Part shown: one piece after another, positions 22,540 to 32,970 of the stretch
Layout of the letters: each line of letters opens with the position of its first letter
How positions within the stretch are numbered: the first letter of the stretch is position 1
Assembly (NCBI GenBank): GCA_024734495.1
Contig: JALMQS010000681.1
Coordinates: 7,721,542 to 7,785,541 of the forward strand
DNA from: Forficula auricularia
Lineage: Eukaryota > Arthropoda > Insecta > Dermaptera > Forficulidae
Direction: 5' to 3'
Length of the DNA stretch: 64,000 bases
Notes under the pieces: model-generated
Told to the model about the DNA's origin: nothing
What the model saw: the letters and a program-made list of their open reading frames with translations, nothing else
Database searches by the model: none
Position numbers and translations under genes: made by a program

Positions 22540-22745
22540 ATGATTCAATCCAAATGAAATAATTCGATTCAACTTGTTTTTCGAAAGAACACGTGTCATG
22601 GAGGATATTTGCATTCCCATGGGCTCCTCACTCTGCCACGTAGGCACGTTTTTTCCTATATATCTACAGTGCCTCAACGACATGAGATCACGCACATTTC
22701 TAGTGGCCTGAATCTGTCCTGACGACAACCGTATGCTTTAGTCGA
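22540..22745. promoter_or_regulatory. Possible regulatory block
   Basis: Low-copy, balanced-GC segment with ACACGTGTC, ATATTTGCATTCCC (octamer-like ATTTGCAT), CTGCCACGTAGGCACG and TGACGACAACC. A 68-residue minus frame (begins MSSGQIQATRNV) spans it but is not recognisable as a protein. Regulatory or exonic status cannot be settled from the sequence. Confidence 0.2.
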
Positions 22746-22942
22746 TGTTCAGCAAAAACTTCTCTGAATACTTGTTCAAAATTTGAGTAAGGAAACTTTT
22801 TAATATTCAAAAAGAAATTATGTAGTTGTTATTTACTTTTCTAACTATTAAGATAAGAAAAGTGTTTTTCGAGTCACTATTAGGTTTTTTATCATAACTC
22901 GAAAATAGTCATGATTTATTTTATGATTTCAATAAATAAATA

Positions 22943-23705
22943 TTTATTTAATCAGTAAGGAAAATTTCAAGGTAGGTTTCATAAAATAAAACAAATATAT
23001 GTTTTGAGTTTTATCTCGATATATAGGTATATTTCGGATTTTTAGCCCATCATCAGGAGTTAATATGGAAATGCTTCCCAAAGGCGAAAACCCACCAAAA
23101 AAAACATGGTTACTGTATGGTGGTCAGCGGCTGGTGTTATTCACTATAACTTTCTGCATCCGGGCCAAACCATCACATCAGAGTCCTATTGTGAGGAAAT
23201 AGGCGAAATGTACCGAAAATTGCGCCAGCAGCAGCCGGTACTGGTCAACAGAAGAGGTCCGATCCTGCTCCTCGACAACGCCGGTCCGCACGTTTCATAA
23301 ATCACCGTCCGAAAATTAAACTAATTGAGCGGTTCGAAGTACTGCCTCACCCACCATACTCCCCAGACCTCTCGCCAACCGACTACCATCTTTTCAAGCA
23401 CTGCGATAATTTTCTCACCGGTAGAACCTTCGCTAATCAGGACCAGACAAAAACGGCCTTCGTTGACTTCATCGAACCCCGAGCACCCAATTTTTATTCC
23501 GATCGAATTAATAGACTTGTGTTACGTTGGCAAAAGTGCACTGATTCAAATGGCGCTTATTTCGATTAAATTGAATAAGTATTCACTGAGATATTACAGT
23601 TTAAAGTAGACTCACAAAAACGGATAAAACTTTTGAAACAACCTAATATTTGTTTTATTTTGTGAAACCTACCTTGAAATTTTACTTATTACTGATTATT
23701 TAAAA
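22943..23705. repeat. Inverted repeat enclosing a mariner relic
   Basis: Left arm (22943-23000) and right arm (23645-23705) share TTTCAAGGTAGGTTTCA and AAAATAAAACAAATAT in inverse orientation, extended outward by AATCAGTAA. Between them lies a hammerhead-like core (minus, 23032-23056) and the mariner pseudogene. Confidence 0.7.
23062..23568 (+). pseudogene. mariner transposase pseudogene (Hsmar1/cecropia-like)
   Basis: Tc1/mariner transposases cut and paste DNA using a D,D34D catalytic triad. The first part reads MVTVWWSAAGVIHYNFLHPG, then the QQPVLVNRRGPILLLDNAGPHV block that holds the second catalytic Asp (LDN). A CAA-to-TAA type stop follows PHVS, then a second stop and a frame change. 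It continues with EVLPHPPYSPDLSPTDYHLF, which holds the third Asp (PTDYH), and ends WQKCTDSNGAYFD, stop at 23566-23568. The N-terminal DNA-binding region and first Asp are absent. Downstream, AACTTTTGAAACAACCTAA (about 23627-23645) is a mariner-type terminal repeat (TTAGGTTG reading inward). Dead: truncated, two stops, frameshift. Confidence 0.9.
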
Positions 23706-24249
23706 ACATTTCACCTTGAACTGATACCTAACTTTTTAAAAATTATTTATTTATTTATTTATTTAAGATACATTGTTATTATTTGTTGTCGCTATAATTG
23801 TAATGCTTATTTTGAAATTTACTTCCCTTTAAAGAGTTTTTTGGTAATAAAATAATAGGACATATACCTATATGATAATAACTTGAGGTAAAAAACATTG
23901 AATAATTTGAAGTGTTGTATTTTTTGACGGACAGTATTTATGTATGTATAATAAAAATTTCAAAGAATCTGAATAAAGTATCAAAGTCCTCCAAAAAAGG
24001 ATTAGTTTAATTTATTTATTGATAAAAAAAAAAATCAAAAACAAAAAGTTTTGAACTTTTTGAAGGTCGCTCAAGAATACAAACAAACTTTGTATTATCG
24101 TTATCTTAAATTGTTTCCTCAATTGAATTAATAATTTTCCTGTGTATGAAAACTTTCCTATTTTATCTAATATATAATTATCGGAAAACGTTTTATAAAA
24201 ATTAAGATTGGCATTTTCGATATCATTTTACTTTTACGATTTTTTTTCT
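23706..24249. other. AT-rich stretch, nothing recognised
   Basis: Simple ATTT repeats near 23740-23765 only. Confidence 0.35.
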
Positions 24250-24830
24250 TTTTTCTCCAAATAAGATGAATTTTTTCCTCTCATTTTTATAAATCTCTCT
24301 GTTAGATGGGGGTATTTTAGGGCGGAGGAAACGAATGCATCCGATATCATTACGAATCGGAAGCTGTGACGCAATCGGATTTCGACGAATTTCCGTAAAT
24401 ATTGATTAGCGATCGGAAAACGGCATTTTTCCCTTTTCCTTACAAGTTAAGATGCAAGAACAGGGTAGAGGGTTTCTGGTAAAGAGGTTGGAAGAGAAAA
24501 TGGCTGGCAAATGGGCTGGAGTAGGGTAGAACACGAAACCCGCTTGTATATTTCGACGGATCATTTTTCTTTTAAAGTTGAAGCCAAATTCGTTGGCATG
24601 GATTAGACGTGGAGTGGAAACTCAAGGAACTAATCGGTACAAATAAGGGCGGTTAGGGCAAGCGGAAATGGAAGAACCGGAGGCTCTTTAGGCGGAACAC
24701 AAAGAGTGTCGAAAAAGATAAATAATACTTTATAGACGAAGAGAGAGAGAGAGATCTCAATTGCAGTGACCCACATCACTATGTGGAAGATTTTTCCGAG
24801 TTAGACATTCCATGGGGTAAATAGAAAATT
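24250..24830. promoter_or_regulatory. Possible regulatory or conserved non-coding block
   Basis: About 500 bp of low-copy, balanced-GC sequence without an open frame, unlike its AT-rich flanks. Dense motifs include ATTACGAATCGGAAG, CGCAATCGGATTTCGACG, ATATTGATTAGCGATCGG (homeodomain-like TGATTA), a (GA)n run near 24740 and a palindrome-like CCACATCACTATGTGG at 24771-24786. This is the largest such island in the window. Confidence 0.3.
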
Positions 24831-25206
24831 AATTAAAAGCTGAATGAGACGTTTAATCAATCTCCAAAGTGATGGGCTAAGTATATTGACTAAAGATACA
24901 CATTAAATTCACGTAAAGAAACAAAGTTCAAAATAACATACGCCTTTGAACTGAACATTTCGTATTTGTATTAATAATCTGCCGAAAAAGATTATATTAG
25001 TTACAAGGAGGGTTTCAAAATGATTGAATCCTTCATGATAATGTTTCACCTTGAATTAATTACAAACTCCCTCTTGTCAGACACTGTCAAAAGGTTTGTT
25101 TCTACAACGGTTGGAAACTGTAAGCGGATGTATTGTTTCTTTCATCCTTGTTTCAACAAAAAGAACCTGAACATGTAGCAGCTTGGATAATATTTATAAA
25201 AAAAAA
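24831..25206. other. AT-rich spacer
   Basis: No feature recognised. Confidence 0.3.
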
Positions 25207-25440
25207 TAAAACCGACATCAAAAGAATTACATGCTACAAATAAAATAATAGGAACTCAAAAATCAAATAAAATGCACTAAAAGGTATAAAATAATTATCT
25301 AATTTAGTTATAACTAAATGACTAAATATTAACATGAAATAACTTTTTGAAGTCGGTGCCAAAGATATACATTTTATGAATCGAACTCAACGGATTTTAC
25401 TTAGTAGGTTTGGCAGGTAAGCTCGCTTATATAGTTTGTT
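25207..25440 (+). repeat. R1 palindrome, left arm only
   Basis: Begins AAACCGACATCAAAAGAATT and follows the left arm and spacer of the R1 palindrome to about 25440, where it joins R1 head sequence (TTGATGATTTTTTCTGCATT) instead of a right arm. The join suggests a deletion or recombination between R1 copies. Confidence 0.75.
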
Positions 25441-26030
25441 TTGATGATTTTTTCTGCATTGGGTTTAGTCTAGTTTCCGATTGGTAAAAATATAAATTTC
25501 ATTGGTATTGGACCTTTTTTGTTATGTTTGTTCAGCCATAACTTCTTTGTTTATGAACCGATTTTAATGATTCTTTCTGCGTTTGGATCAGTAAAGCTCC
25601 AAGATAGTCAAGATATCTATTTATTTATTTACTTTATGTATGTTCAGCGAGAACTTTTTGTCACGTGGACCGATTTCGATGATTATTTTTTTATTGGAAA
25701 GGCGATACATTAGGTTGTGGTCCCATATTAATTTGGTCAAGTTCTGATGATATGATCAATGACAAAATAATGTAAATCTCCAATTCTTATGAGCAAATAA
25801 TCGAAATTATAATAAATAAAATCTTCAATAAAAAAATCTTAAAACATTCAATTAAAACCCGCTAACGTTTCGAGATAATTTCTCTATTTATGAATTGAAT
25901 TTTATTATCATTTTCTGATTCATTCGCCCGACGCTTTCTTTTACGAGATGCATACAAAATATTATCTTAAGTCACTATTAATAACATCACTAAAAAGAGA
26001 AAAATAAAAATAATTTTTATAAAAAAAAAT
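25441..26030 (+). repeat. R1 head segment, copy 3
   Basis: Head sequence from TGCATTGGGTTTAGTCTAG onward, an internal duplication around 25640-25700 (second CGATTTCGATGATT block), then 25760-25917 matching 440-587, then the ATCATTTTCTGATTCATTCG continuation that is uninterrupted here but split by the tandem array in copy 1. Confidence 0.75.
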
Positions 26031-26310
26031 AAAACCGACTTCAAAAAAATTAAATTCAACAAATAAAATAATAAGTAGTCAAAAATCAAATAAAATGCAC
26101 TAAAAGGTATAAAATAATGATCTAATTTAGTTACAACTACACGACGAAATTTTTACATGAAATCACTTTTTGAAGTCAGTGCAAAACAAATTATATAAAG
26201 AGCTTACGCCGCCAAACGCACTAGTAGATCCGCCGAGTGCAATTCATAAAACGTATATGTTTGGCACCGACTTCAAAAAGTGATTTCATGTCAAAATTCT
26301 GTCGTGTAGT

Positions 26311-26670
26311 TTTTTTTTTTAATGGAATATTGATGTGAGAAGGAGAAACACCAGAAGGTGGATCCCCTAAAGGCCTGTATGGGCTGGCCCCTCCATCGTG
26401 AAAAGAACAGAGCAGAAGGAAAAGAAGCCGGGATCACGAGCCAATCTCAGAAACTTAGATACAATTCAATATCCAATTTACTAAGGTTTAGGGGCTTCGA
26501 GCAGTGGTAAATTCTCCGCGCGATAAATTCAGTTAAATTTATCTCCCACTTAATTTTTATTACCAGACCCTATACTTACAGAAAAAATGTCTGGGTATAG
26601 CCGGGAATCGAACCCGAGACCTCCGGGTTGCCAGTCAGTTACTCTGACCATTACACCACGGAGGCGGACA
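26311..26670 (-). mobile_element. SINE-A, full-length tRNA-derived SINE
   Basis: On the minus strand the head reads GCCTCCGTGGTGTAATGGTC (A box TGGTGTAATGG), then a tRNA-like middle and CTCGGGTTCGATTCCCGG (B box GGTTCGATTCC). The body continues through ATTTATCGCGCGGAGAA and GGGATCC, and ends with a tail of A residues (T run 26311-26320 on plus). Such elements are copied by a LINE reverse transcriptase. Its last ~90 bases resemble the 3' end of the LINE at 40195-40535. Flanking duplication is weak (AGTT shared). Confidence 0.85.
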
Positions 26671-26746
26671 AGTTGTAACTAAATTACATAATTATTTTAT
26701 ACCTTTTAGATGTATTTTATTTTTATTTTTGAGTTATAATAATTTT

Positions 26747-27567
26747 AGTACCTGGAGGCACCGAGCGATGCTCGGTAACTTTTTCCTTCAGTTAAAAGCT
26801 TTATTTTAATATTATTTTTAATTTAAAATTCTGATAAAAAAGGTCGATTTTTATTTGAGAGCCGCTTTCAAATTAAAAAAATACAAAAATATATAATAGT
26901 CGCCCAATGTAGCCCCCCCCCCCACCTCCACCCCGCTCGACCCCACTCCCGAAACCTCTCCCTACCCCCGGATTCCCCACCACTGCGCCCCACCTTCTGC
27001 ACCTGTTTTGATTCAACCATATGATTCATTTTTATTCATCCAATTAATAAATAAAACCTATCAAAATGTGTTGTTTTTTCAGAAAATTGAGACCTGCTTA
27101 TGAGAAATATATTTTTAAATAAATTCTTGATTATTTTTTATTCTATTAAATAAATAAAGTTCTTTATAAAAACAATTATAAAACGTTTATTAATATTTCT
27201 AACGTTTAGGGAGAACAAAATATGTTAAAATCCACAATCACAATACTTCTTCAAGGCCTTTTAGAACATTGAAACAAACAACCCATTGTCTGCCTGGGTA
27301 TAAAAGGAAAAGGGAAACATTTTTTAAAACCCTAAGAATGGGATTTGTCTACCTGAGAATAATTAATTTGATTACGAAAAAACCCATCAAAAACAATTTT
27401 GTCGAAGATGAGACCGTGACAGATCGAATTGTCACCCCAAAACCCCCTAACCCGTGAATTTCATCAAAATCGGTAAAGCCGTTTTCAAAATAGAACTAAG
27501 ATACAAATATATAAACAAATATATATACAAACAAATAAATATACAATTTTTACTTGTTTAATAAGAG
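26747..27567 (-). mobile_element. Complete non-autonomous Helitron-like element
   Basis: Minus strand: starts TCTTATTAAACAAGTAAAAA, then GAAAACGGCTTTACCGATTT, TGATGAAATTCACGGGTTAG, ATTCGATCTGTCACGGTCTC; ends with the hairpin ACCGAGC-ATC-GCTCGGT and CTCCAGGTACT. Same start, inner blocks and end as 40838-41611. Helitrons copy by a rolling-circle mechanism, start with TC and end beyond a hairpin. No Rep/helicase gene here. A 62-residue frame in the C-rich part is not a gene. It sits inside the R1 palindrome arm. Confidence 0.75.
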
Positions 27568-27699
27568 TAGATTTGTTGCATTTAATTTTTTTGAAGTCGT
27601 TTTTTTTAATAGTAAAATTAGATAAGAAATTTTTAACAGTGCACCTTAATATCATTTTAATCATTATTGATAATTAAAAGTAAAGTAAATGACTATATT

Positions 27700-28030
27700 T
27701 GACTTTTTCTTTCTTTTCTTTCTTCTTTTTTGAATGGCTTTCCCTCTTTTTCTTTCTTCTTCTATTCTTGCAATTGGCTGACTCCCCGTTTATCGTCCGT
27801 CTAAGATGGAACTTGATGGCTAGAATTAACTCGAAAGTTTGCTTAGTAACTGTGCAAGTGAAAAGCAGTCGGCATTTCTCATTGGGTGTAAACACGAACA
27901 CCCTGTGTGCTTTGCTTTTGCGCTTTTCCTGGCAAATCGCAAACGGAGGCCAAAGGAACGATTGACTTTGCTAATTAGCCAACAAGTTGCCTAACTTCAA
28001 ATAGGGAGGAAGTGAGGGTGGGGGGTGACT
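27700..28030. promoter_or_regulatory. Possible regulatory block
   Basis: Low-copy, balanced-GC segment in AT-rich surroundings with GTTTATCGTCCGTC, GGGTGTAAACACGAACACCC (forkhead-like GTAAACA inside a near-palindrome, about 27886-27903), TTTGCGCTTTTCC and GACTTTGCTAATTAGCC. The frames on both strands start in a low-complexity tract and do not look like protein. The assignment is inference. Confidence 0.25.
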
Positions 28031-28277
28031 TCCGTCTTTTTTTTACGTTTACCTTTCCAAGACTTTTCCAATCTCCATTAATAGCAAATACATCACATTT
28101 GGAAATTCGCAAAAAAAAAACGACTTTATATACATTTTCATTTTCTTTTCCCTTTGAAATTTAAATAACATTCACCTTCAATTAATGAAGCAATTTCAAC
28201 AAAGGTAAGAGCTTTCATTACTTTTTTAATTTAAAAATTTAATGAAAGATATATGTAAAAATATTTAGATTGTTGCT

Positions 28278-28492
28278 GTTTTTTTTTCAGAATTCTTTCA
28301 GAATAAAAGAAATATATTTATTTTTCTTTAGACCCTTTTAAAGAGAAATTCAAATGATATTGTTAATTAATATACATTACGCCTGGTTTAAGAATATAAA
28401 TAACTTTTCAATTTATATGTATATTCTAAATTTTAGGCTTTTAAATTTTTTGCAATCAACAAGTCAAATTATTAATTACAGTGAAAATTTGT
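28278..28492 (+). repeat. Direct duplication, copy 1
   Basis: About 215 bp (CAGAATTCTTTCAGAATAAA to AATTACAGTGAAAATT) repeated in the same orientation at 29882-30092, about 1.6 kb away, with roughly 90% identity by eye. Confidence 0.85.
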
Positions 28493-28863
28493 ATTTTTTT
28501 TTTTGTTTTCTTTATTTATTTATATTCATCATACATATTAATACATACATATTATATTAAAAGAGAAGCAAGGAGGTTGTCCTCTACTTGATGGAAATAA
28601 ACATACACACAAATATATAATAAATTTTAATTTTCCTCATTAATATATCAAAGAATAATTGATACGTCAACGAGGATTATTTTGACCGCGCTGATTTGAA
28701 AAAAGATATTTTTATCTCGTCGGAGACTACTTGCGGATTACGCTATTGGAGTCTGCGGTGTATTAAGTCTGGACCAAGAGAGATAAATAAATTTGACAAA
28801 AATTCCCTACATAGATTCGGCGATTGAATCAAATGTAGAAAAACCTTCAGTTAAATATATAAT

Positions 28864-28864
28864 A

Positions 28865-28896
<32 letters not shown>

Positions 28897-28913
28897 GTAT
28901 ATATAATATATTA
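28864..28913. repeat. (TA)n-rich microsatellite
   Basis: Almost pure TA/AT run of about 50 bases. Confidence 0.85.
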
Positions 28914-28959
28914 AAGTTTAAAAAATAAATCACACATGATTAATTTATAATTATTTATT

Positions 28960-29245
28960 GAAACAAATAATTACAATTTTTAATAACAACGTTTCGATCG
29001 ACTTTAATCAAATTAGTCACAAAAATAAAAGCTTCAACAGCTTCATTACTAATATATTTATATTATTTATAGTTTCGAAATCTTGGTCTTTATCATCAGT
29101 CTTTTTTAATTATAAATATTATTTTTCATGGGGTCAGTATCGTGTCGATATTGAAATTTTTTGCTCTTACTCAGCAGATAAGCCAGTCAGAATTTGCATC
29201 AAGCAGAGGACAACCTCCTTGTTTCTTTTTATGAATCAACAACTC
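28960..29245. repeat. Repeat with hammerhead-like core (minus)
   Basis: Shares sequence with 3650-4060 (ATTTTTCATGG block, GCATCAAGCAGAGGACAACC). Minus strand 29072-29099 reads CTGATGA, TAAAGACCAAGATTTC, GAAAC. The stem is weaker than in the 3914 copy. The 112-residue frame across it is AT-driven and unsupported. Confidence 0.5.
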
Positions 29246-29528
29246 TGTTACTCTCGGAAAAATAAAAACATTTCAATTACATATATTAAAACTTAACAAT
29301 ATTAAATATATAAATACGCACATACACATATTACATAACATCAATATTAATAAAATTCAACCCTCTATAAGAATACTCTTGAATCGAGGTTTAAATTTAA
29401 TGCAAAATAAAAAAATAAAATAAAAATAAAAACAAGAAATTAATAGAGAAATCAGAAAAATAAAATAAATCAATCAAAAATAACCCAACTTAAAATTAAA
29501 AAAAAAATAACAAAAATAAAAATAAAAT

Positions 29529-29830
29529 TTAGGGAACGCGGTGTTGGTTTATAGTGAAACATTGTTAAAATTAAATTAGGTTGGAGTTGATTTGGTGTTT
29601 CTGATAATTCTTTCATATTTACACTATGTCATAAATAACTGTCCATCATATTAAAATTAAAATAAATTCTGTTCAAAATATCATGTTATCTTTAGTCAAT
29701 GTTCTCCTGACGATGAGTTAAGAGCTCGAAATATATAGAGTAAACTAAAAAAAATCTTTGTATTTTAATTTTTCTCCTTGTGAAACACCACCAACTCCAA
29801 CCTAATTTAAAAATGAAAATGTTCCACAAA
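29529..29830. mobile_element. Inverted-repeat element beginning TTTAGGGAACGCGG
   Basis: Left edge TTTAGGGAACGCGGTGTTGG followed by TATAGTGAAACA. Arms TTAAATTAGGTTGGAGTTG (29570-29600) and CAACTCCAACCTAATTTAA (29788-29808) are inverse. A hammerhead-like core lies between (plus, 29707-29731: CTGACGA, T, GAG-TTAAGAG-CTC, GAAA). The left edge recurs at 44813/45016 and, inverted, near 53440-53465. Confidence 0.6.
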
Positions 29831-29881
29831 ATAATACTCTAAGAGAGCCAGAATTAATTAATTAAAATTTATATTAAAAAT

Positions 29882-30092
29882 GTTTTTTTTTCAAAATTCT
29901 TTCAGAATAAAAGAAATAAACTTTATATTTATTTAGACCCGTTTAAAGAGAAATTCAAATGATATTCTTAATTAATATACATTACGTCTGGTTTAAGTAT
30001 ATAAAGAACTTTTCAATTTATATATTCTAAATTTCAGGCTTTTAAATTTTCGAAATCAACAAGTCAAATGATTAATTACAGTGAAAATTATT
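29882..30092 (+). repeat. Direct duplication, copy 2
   Basis: Second copy of 28278-28492. The diverged copy boundaries lack obvious TSDs. Confidence 0.85.
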
Positions 30093-30118
30093 TAACACGA
30101 AACTGAGGGAAAGAAATA

Positions 30119-30220
30119 TTTTTTTTTTTATTTAATGTCACCGGGAACAGAGCCCATTTAGACAGCACATAAGTAAAGTCTTAGTAGGGAGGGAGCCGAG
30201 TTTTCAGCCGATGGAAATTT
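30119..30220 (-). mobile_element. SINE-B 3' fragment
   Basis: Minus-strand match to the last ~100 bases of the SINE at 45589-45808: GGCTGAAAACTCGGCTCCC, then TACTTATGTGCTGTCTAAAT, GGGCTCTGTTCCCGGTGACA, then an A tail. 5'-truncated; it abuts repeat B at about 30221. Confidence 0.8.
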
Positions 30221-30511
30221 AGTTTGGTAAATGGCCAAAATTTTCATTTTTGGACCTCCGCCCCCCCCCCCCCCATTTCGGGCGGTTAGTTTTTGCATTT
30301 TTAGACTTCTGGGGACCCACTGATTATGTATACAAAATTTGGTTGAGTTTGCTCAAACGACCTAGATTTTTAAGTTTTAACGCCCCCTCGACCCTCCTTA
30401 ATTTTGGGTCGATATAATCTCAATGGACCAAAACTACGTGTGAAATTTGGTTTCGATATTCACACTAGTTTTTGAGCTAGCTCGTCCACAAATTTGGTAA
30501 CGCACAGACTG

Positions 30512-30582
<71 letters not shown>

Positions 30583-30800
30583 GACAGACATTTTGACAAA
30601 ACAATTATTATCTCAAAAAATATAATTTTTTCGATGTTCACTTATTAGAGCTTTTTTGTAGACCGAAATGCCATGGTTTTGCTCAATTTTTTTAATCGAA
30701 ATAGTTTCAGCCGTTTTTTTGGATATTTTAAAAAAAAGAAGGAAAAAAACACTTTTTTCATGCACGATTACAATACTTAACCATACCCTGTATGGTAAAG
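30221..30800 (+). mobile_element. Repeat B, 3' portion with expanded (TAAC)n
   Basis: Carries the GTATACAAAATTTGGTTGAG module, TTCACACTAGTTTTTGAGCT and the 3' terminal ATTACAATACTTAACCATAC and CCTGTATGGTAAAGTAAA, as in 33637-34500. At 30513-30582 the short variable segment of the family has become a (TAAC)n array of about 17 units. Confidence 0.8.
30513..30582 (+). repeat. (TAAC)n microsatellite
   Basis: About 70 bases of ACTA/TAAC tetranucleotides inside repeat B. The equivalent positions in other copies (about 13046-13066 and 34229-34265) are diverged short versions. Confidence 0.95.
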
Positions 30801-31796
30801 TAAAAAATATATGAAAATAACTAGTATTTTGTCTCGACCGAATTATTATTTCGTGTTAACCGATTTTTCATGTTAAGCGTTTTCGCGTTAAACGATTTTC
30901 ATTGTATATACGTATATCTATAAATATTTTAAGTATTCCAGGAACATATCTCTATTTCGGAATTTATTACAGTCAGAAAATTGTAATATTTGAAAAAATT
31001 TAAAGGCAATGTAAGGGAAGTGATCGTAATACTATACTTTCAGGATTTTTTAGATAGCAAATAATATTTTTTCAATTTCCTTACTAGCAAAAATTAAATC
31101 AAAAAATCTTTTTTAATCTCAAAAATAATTTTTTTTATATTTTTAATTCATATTTTCATTAATAAAATAAATACTCTTTGTACCTACATTAAAAACTGAT
31201 GACGTCACCATTTCTCTTATTGAAAGCGTTAAATTTTAAATTAAACGCAAATAGTAGTATCAATTACAAGTAAAAATAAAGTAAAAAATTACAATTCTAA
31301 AACAATTAATATTGATTTTATATAAAATGCGGTTGAATTGGCTTGCCATGGAATTCATTTCCTTTGGGAACATTTAAATAGTAAAAAATAAAAAATAAAT
31401 AAAATTAATTGAATTTCGTATTTCAATTTAGTTAAATTCTCGATCAAAACCCTTGCATAGAGTTTTCCCATAGAGCTGAATTTAATGATAATATATTATT
31501 GAATAATGATCAATTACTCAGTATTAATGGAGAATTATCTAGTAAATAGAACTCTTCAGAAGGCGAGGGATTAGAGGGCCTTTGAATAAAAAACCTGCAC
31601 CATTAAATGAGAACTAAAAAAGAGGAAATGGAATATCAAAATATGTTTAATATTGATCAACCGGATTGCGATTTATCTAATCGATTCGAGAAAATAACCC
31701 TGACATACACTACAGTTTATTTGCCATATATGTATATCAAAAGTCAGAATAATGCTTCTTGATTGTCGTTATTCACATGAGGATGTTGATTGTAAT
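30801..31796. other. AT-rich stretch, nothing recognised
   Basis: No gene or shared repeat across about 1 kb. Confidence 0.35.
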
Positions 31797-31985
31797 CATA
31801 AGTTTCCTGTATTTGATTCAATCGCCAATCGGATGCAGGTGATTTTTGTCAGATATTAAGTGAAAATAATATCCGAATTTATATATTTCTGTGTTGAAAT
31901 AATGAATTTAAATAATTTTCTAATTATTATATTAAAGAATAATTAACATATTAAAGAGAATTGCTTTCGATCGCGTTTTTAAGCA

Positions 31986-31987
<2 letters not shown>

Positions 31988-32016
<29 letters not shown>
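31988..32016. repeat. (TA)n microsatellite
   Basis: Uninterrupted TA run directly at the left end of the mariner, which targets TA. Confidence 0.9.
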
Positions 32017-32528
32017 CTCAGCGGGCTGAAAAGTTCGTAGGCTGATACATAAATGGCGCCACTAGTATCAAATCTATATGATTTTTAGTTAGCCCCAACC
32101 TTCAAAAGACGTTATTGGAGCGTTTAAAAACGAAATCGCAGAAAAGCGGCCTCATTTGAAGAAAAAGAAAGTGCCGTGTCACAAGTCAATGAAATCGATG
32201 GAAAAATTGCAAGAATTGGGCTTCGAATTGCTTCCGCATCCACCGTATTCTCCAGATCTTGCCCCGAGTGACTTTTTCCTGTTCTCAGACCTCAAGAGGA
32301 TGCTCGCTGGAAAGAAATTTTCCGCCGATGAAGAGGTAATCGAAGAAACTGAAGCCTATTTTGAGGCTAAAGACAAATGGTATTATAAAAATGGTATCGA
32401 AAATTTTTATGACCGCTATAATCGTTGTATCGCCCGCGAAGGGGACTATATTGAATAATAAATTCAAATTCTATCCAAAACATTTTTTTCCAATGCTAGC
32501 CTACGAACTTTTCAGCCCGCCTGTTATA
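32014..32528 (+). mobile_element. Internally deleted mariner element
   Basis: Terminal inverted repeats CGGGCTGAAAAGTTCGTAGG (32022-32041) and its inverse (about 32500-32519), flanked by TA-rich target. About 515 bp against ~1.3 kb for intact mariners; the 5' two-thirds of the transposase gene is gone. Confidence 0.9.
32114..32458 (+). pseudogene. mariner transposase C-terminal relic
   Basis: The frame begins before the first ATG: AFKNEIAEKRPHLKKKKV, then PCHKSMKSMEKLQELGFELL, then PHPPYSPDLAPSDFFLF (third catalytic Asp in PSDFF), and ends YNRCIAREGDYIE, stop 32456-32458. In intact relatives a block of about seven residues, including the second catalytic Asp (HQDNA), sits between KKKV and PCHKS. 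Here it is missing exactly in frame, as is all of the protein upstream. It encodes no active enzyme, although the remaining frame is open and the terminal repeats look intact. Mariner of the type ending in DYIE. Confidence 0.9.
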
Positions 32529-32970
32529 TATATATCGCTAGACTACTGCTGGTTGAGGCTATTGGAGTCTGCTGAATTTTAAGTCTGGACCAAGAAAGAA
32601 TGAAAAAGATGTGATCCATCTAGGTATGATCCAGCATCATTTCGCGATTAGCCCGCATGACGCTTTTTATATCAAACACTGATATGGATCACCAAATGGA
32701 TTTGTAATCTGAGATGTTATATTATATATTCAATCCTCCAGTCCAGCGCGCTAGATCTGTTAACACGTGTGTTAGGTGTTTGTCATCAATTCATCATAAG
32801 TTTCCTGTATTTGATTCAATCGCGATCAAAAACAATTCTCTTTAATATGTTAATTATTCTTTAATATATTAATCAGAAAATTATTTAAATTCATTATTTC
32901 AACAGAGAAATATATAAATTCGGATATTATTTTCACTTAATATCTGACAAAAATCACCTGCATTCGATAC

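Larger units (their letters stand above)
26031..27606. repeat. R1 palindrome, copy 3, with two nested insertions
   Basis: Left arm from AAACCGACTTCAAAAAAATT and right arm ending TTTTTTGAAGTCG as in the compact copy at 9731-10076. The right arm is interrupted first by a SINE (26311-26670) and then by a Helitron-like element (26747-27567). Arm sequence resumes exactly after each: TTGTAACTAAATTACATAAT, then ATTTGTTGCATTTAATTTTT. Confidence 0.85.
31797..32970. repeat. Inverted repeat enclosing a deleted mariner
   Basis: Left arm about 31812-31978 and right arm about 32821-32968 are inverse over ~150 bp (GATGCAGGTGATTTTTGTCA with its inverse TGACAAAAATCACCTGCAT). A direct repeat CATAAGTTTCCTGTATTTGA also occurs at 31797 and 32795. 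The interior holds a (TA)n run and the mariner. Confidence 0.75.

Noticed and set aside
26600..26670. Functional tRNA gene on minus
   Set aside because: Has A and B boxes but the acceptor 3' side does not pair with the 5' side, and a SINE body with an A tail follows.
28354..28560. Hydrophobic small protein
   Set aside because: Phe/Ile/Tyr/Asn-rich product of AT-rich DNA, and half of it lies in the 28278-28492 duplication.
29529..29830. LTR retrotransposon end
   Set aside because: No primer-binding site, polypurine tract, TG...CA ends or second LTR could be found.
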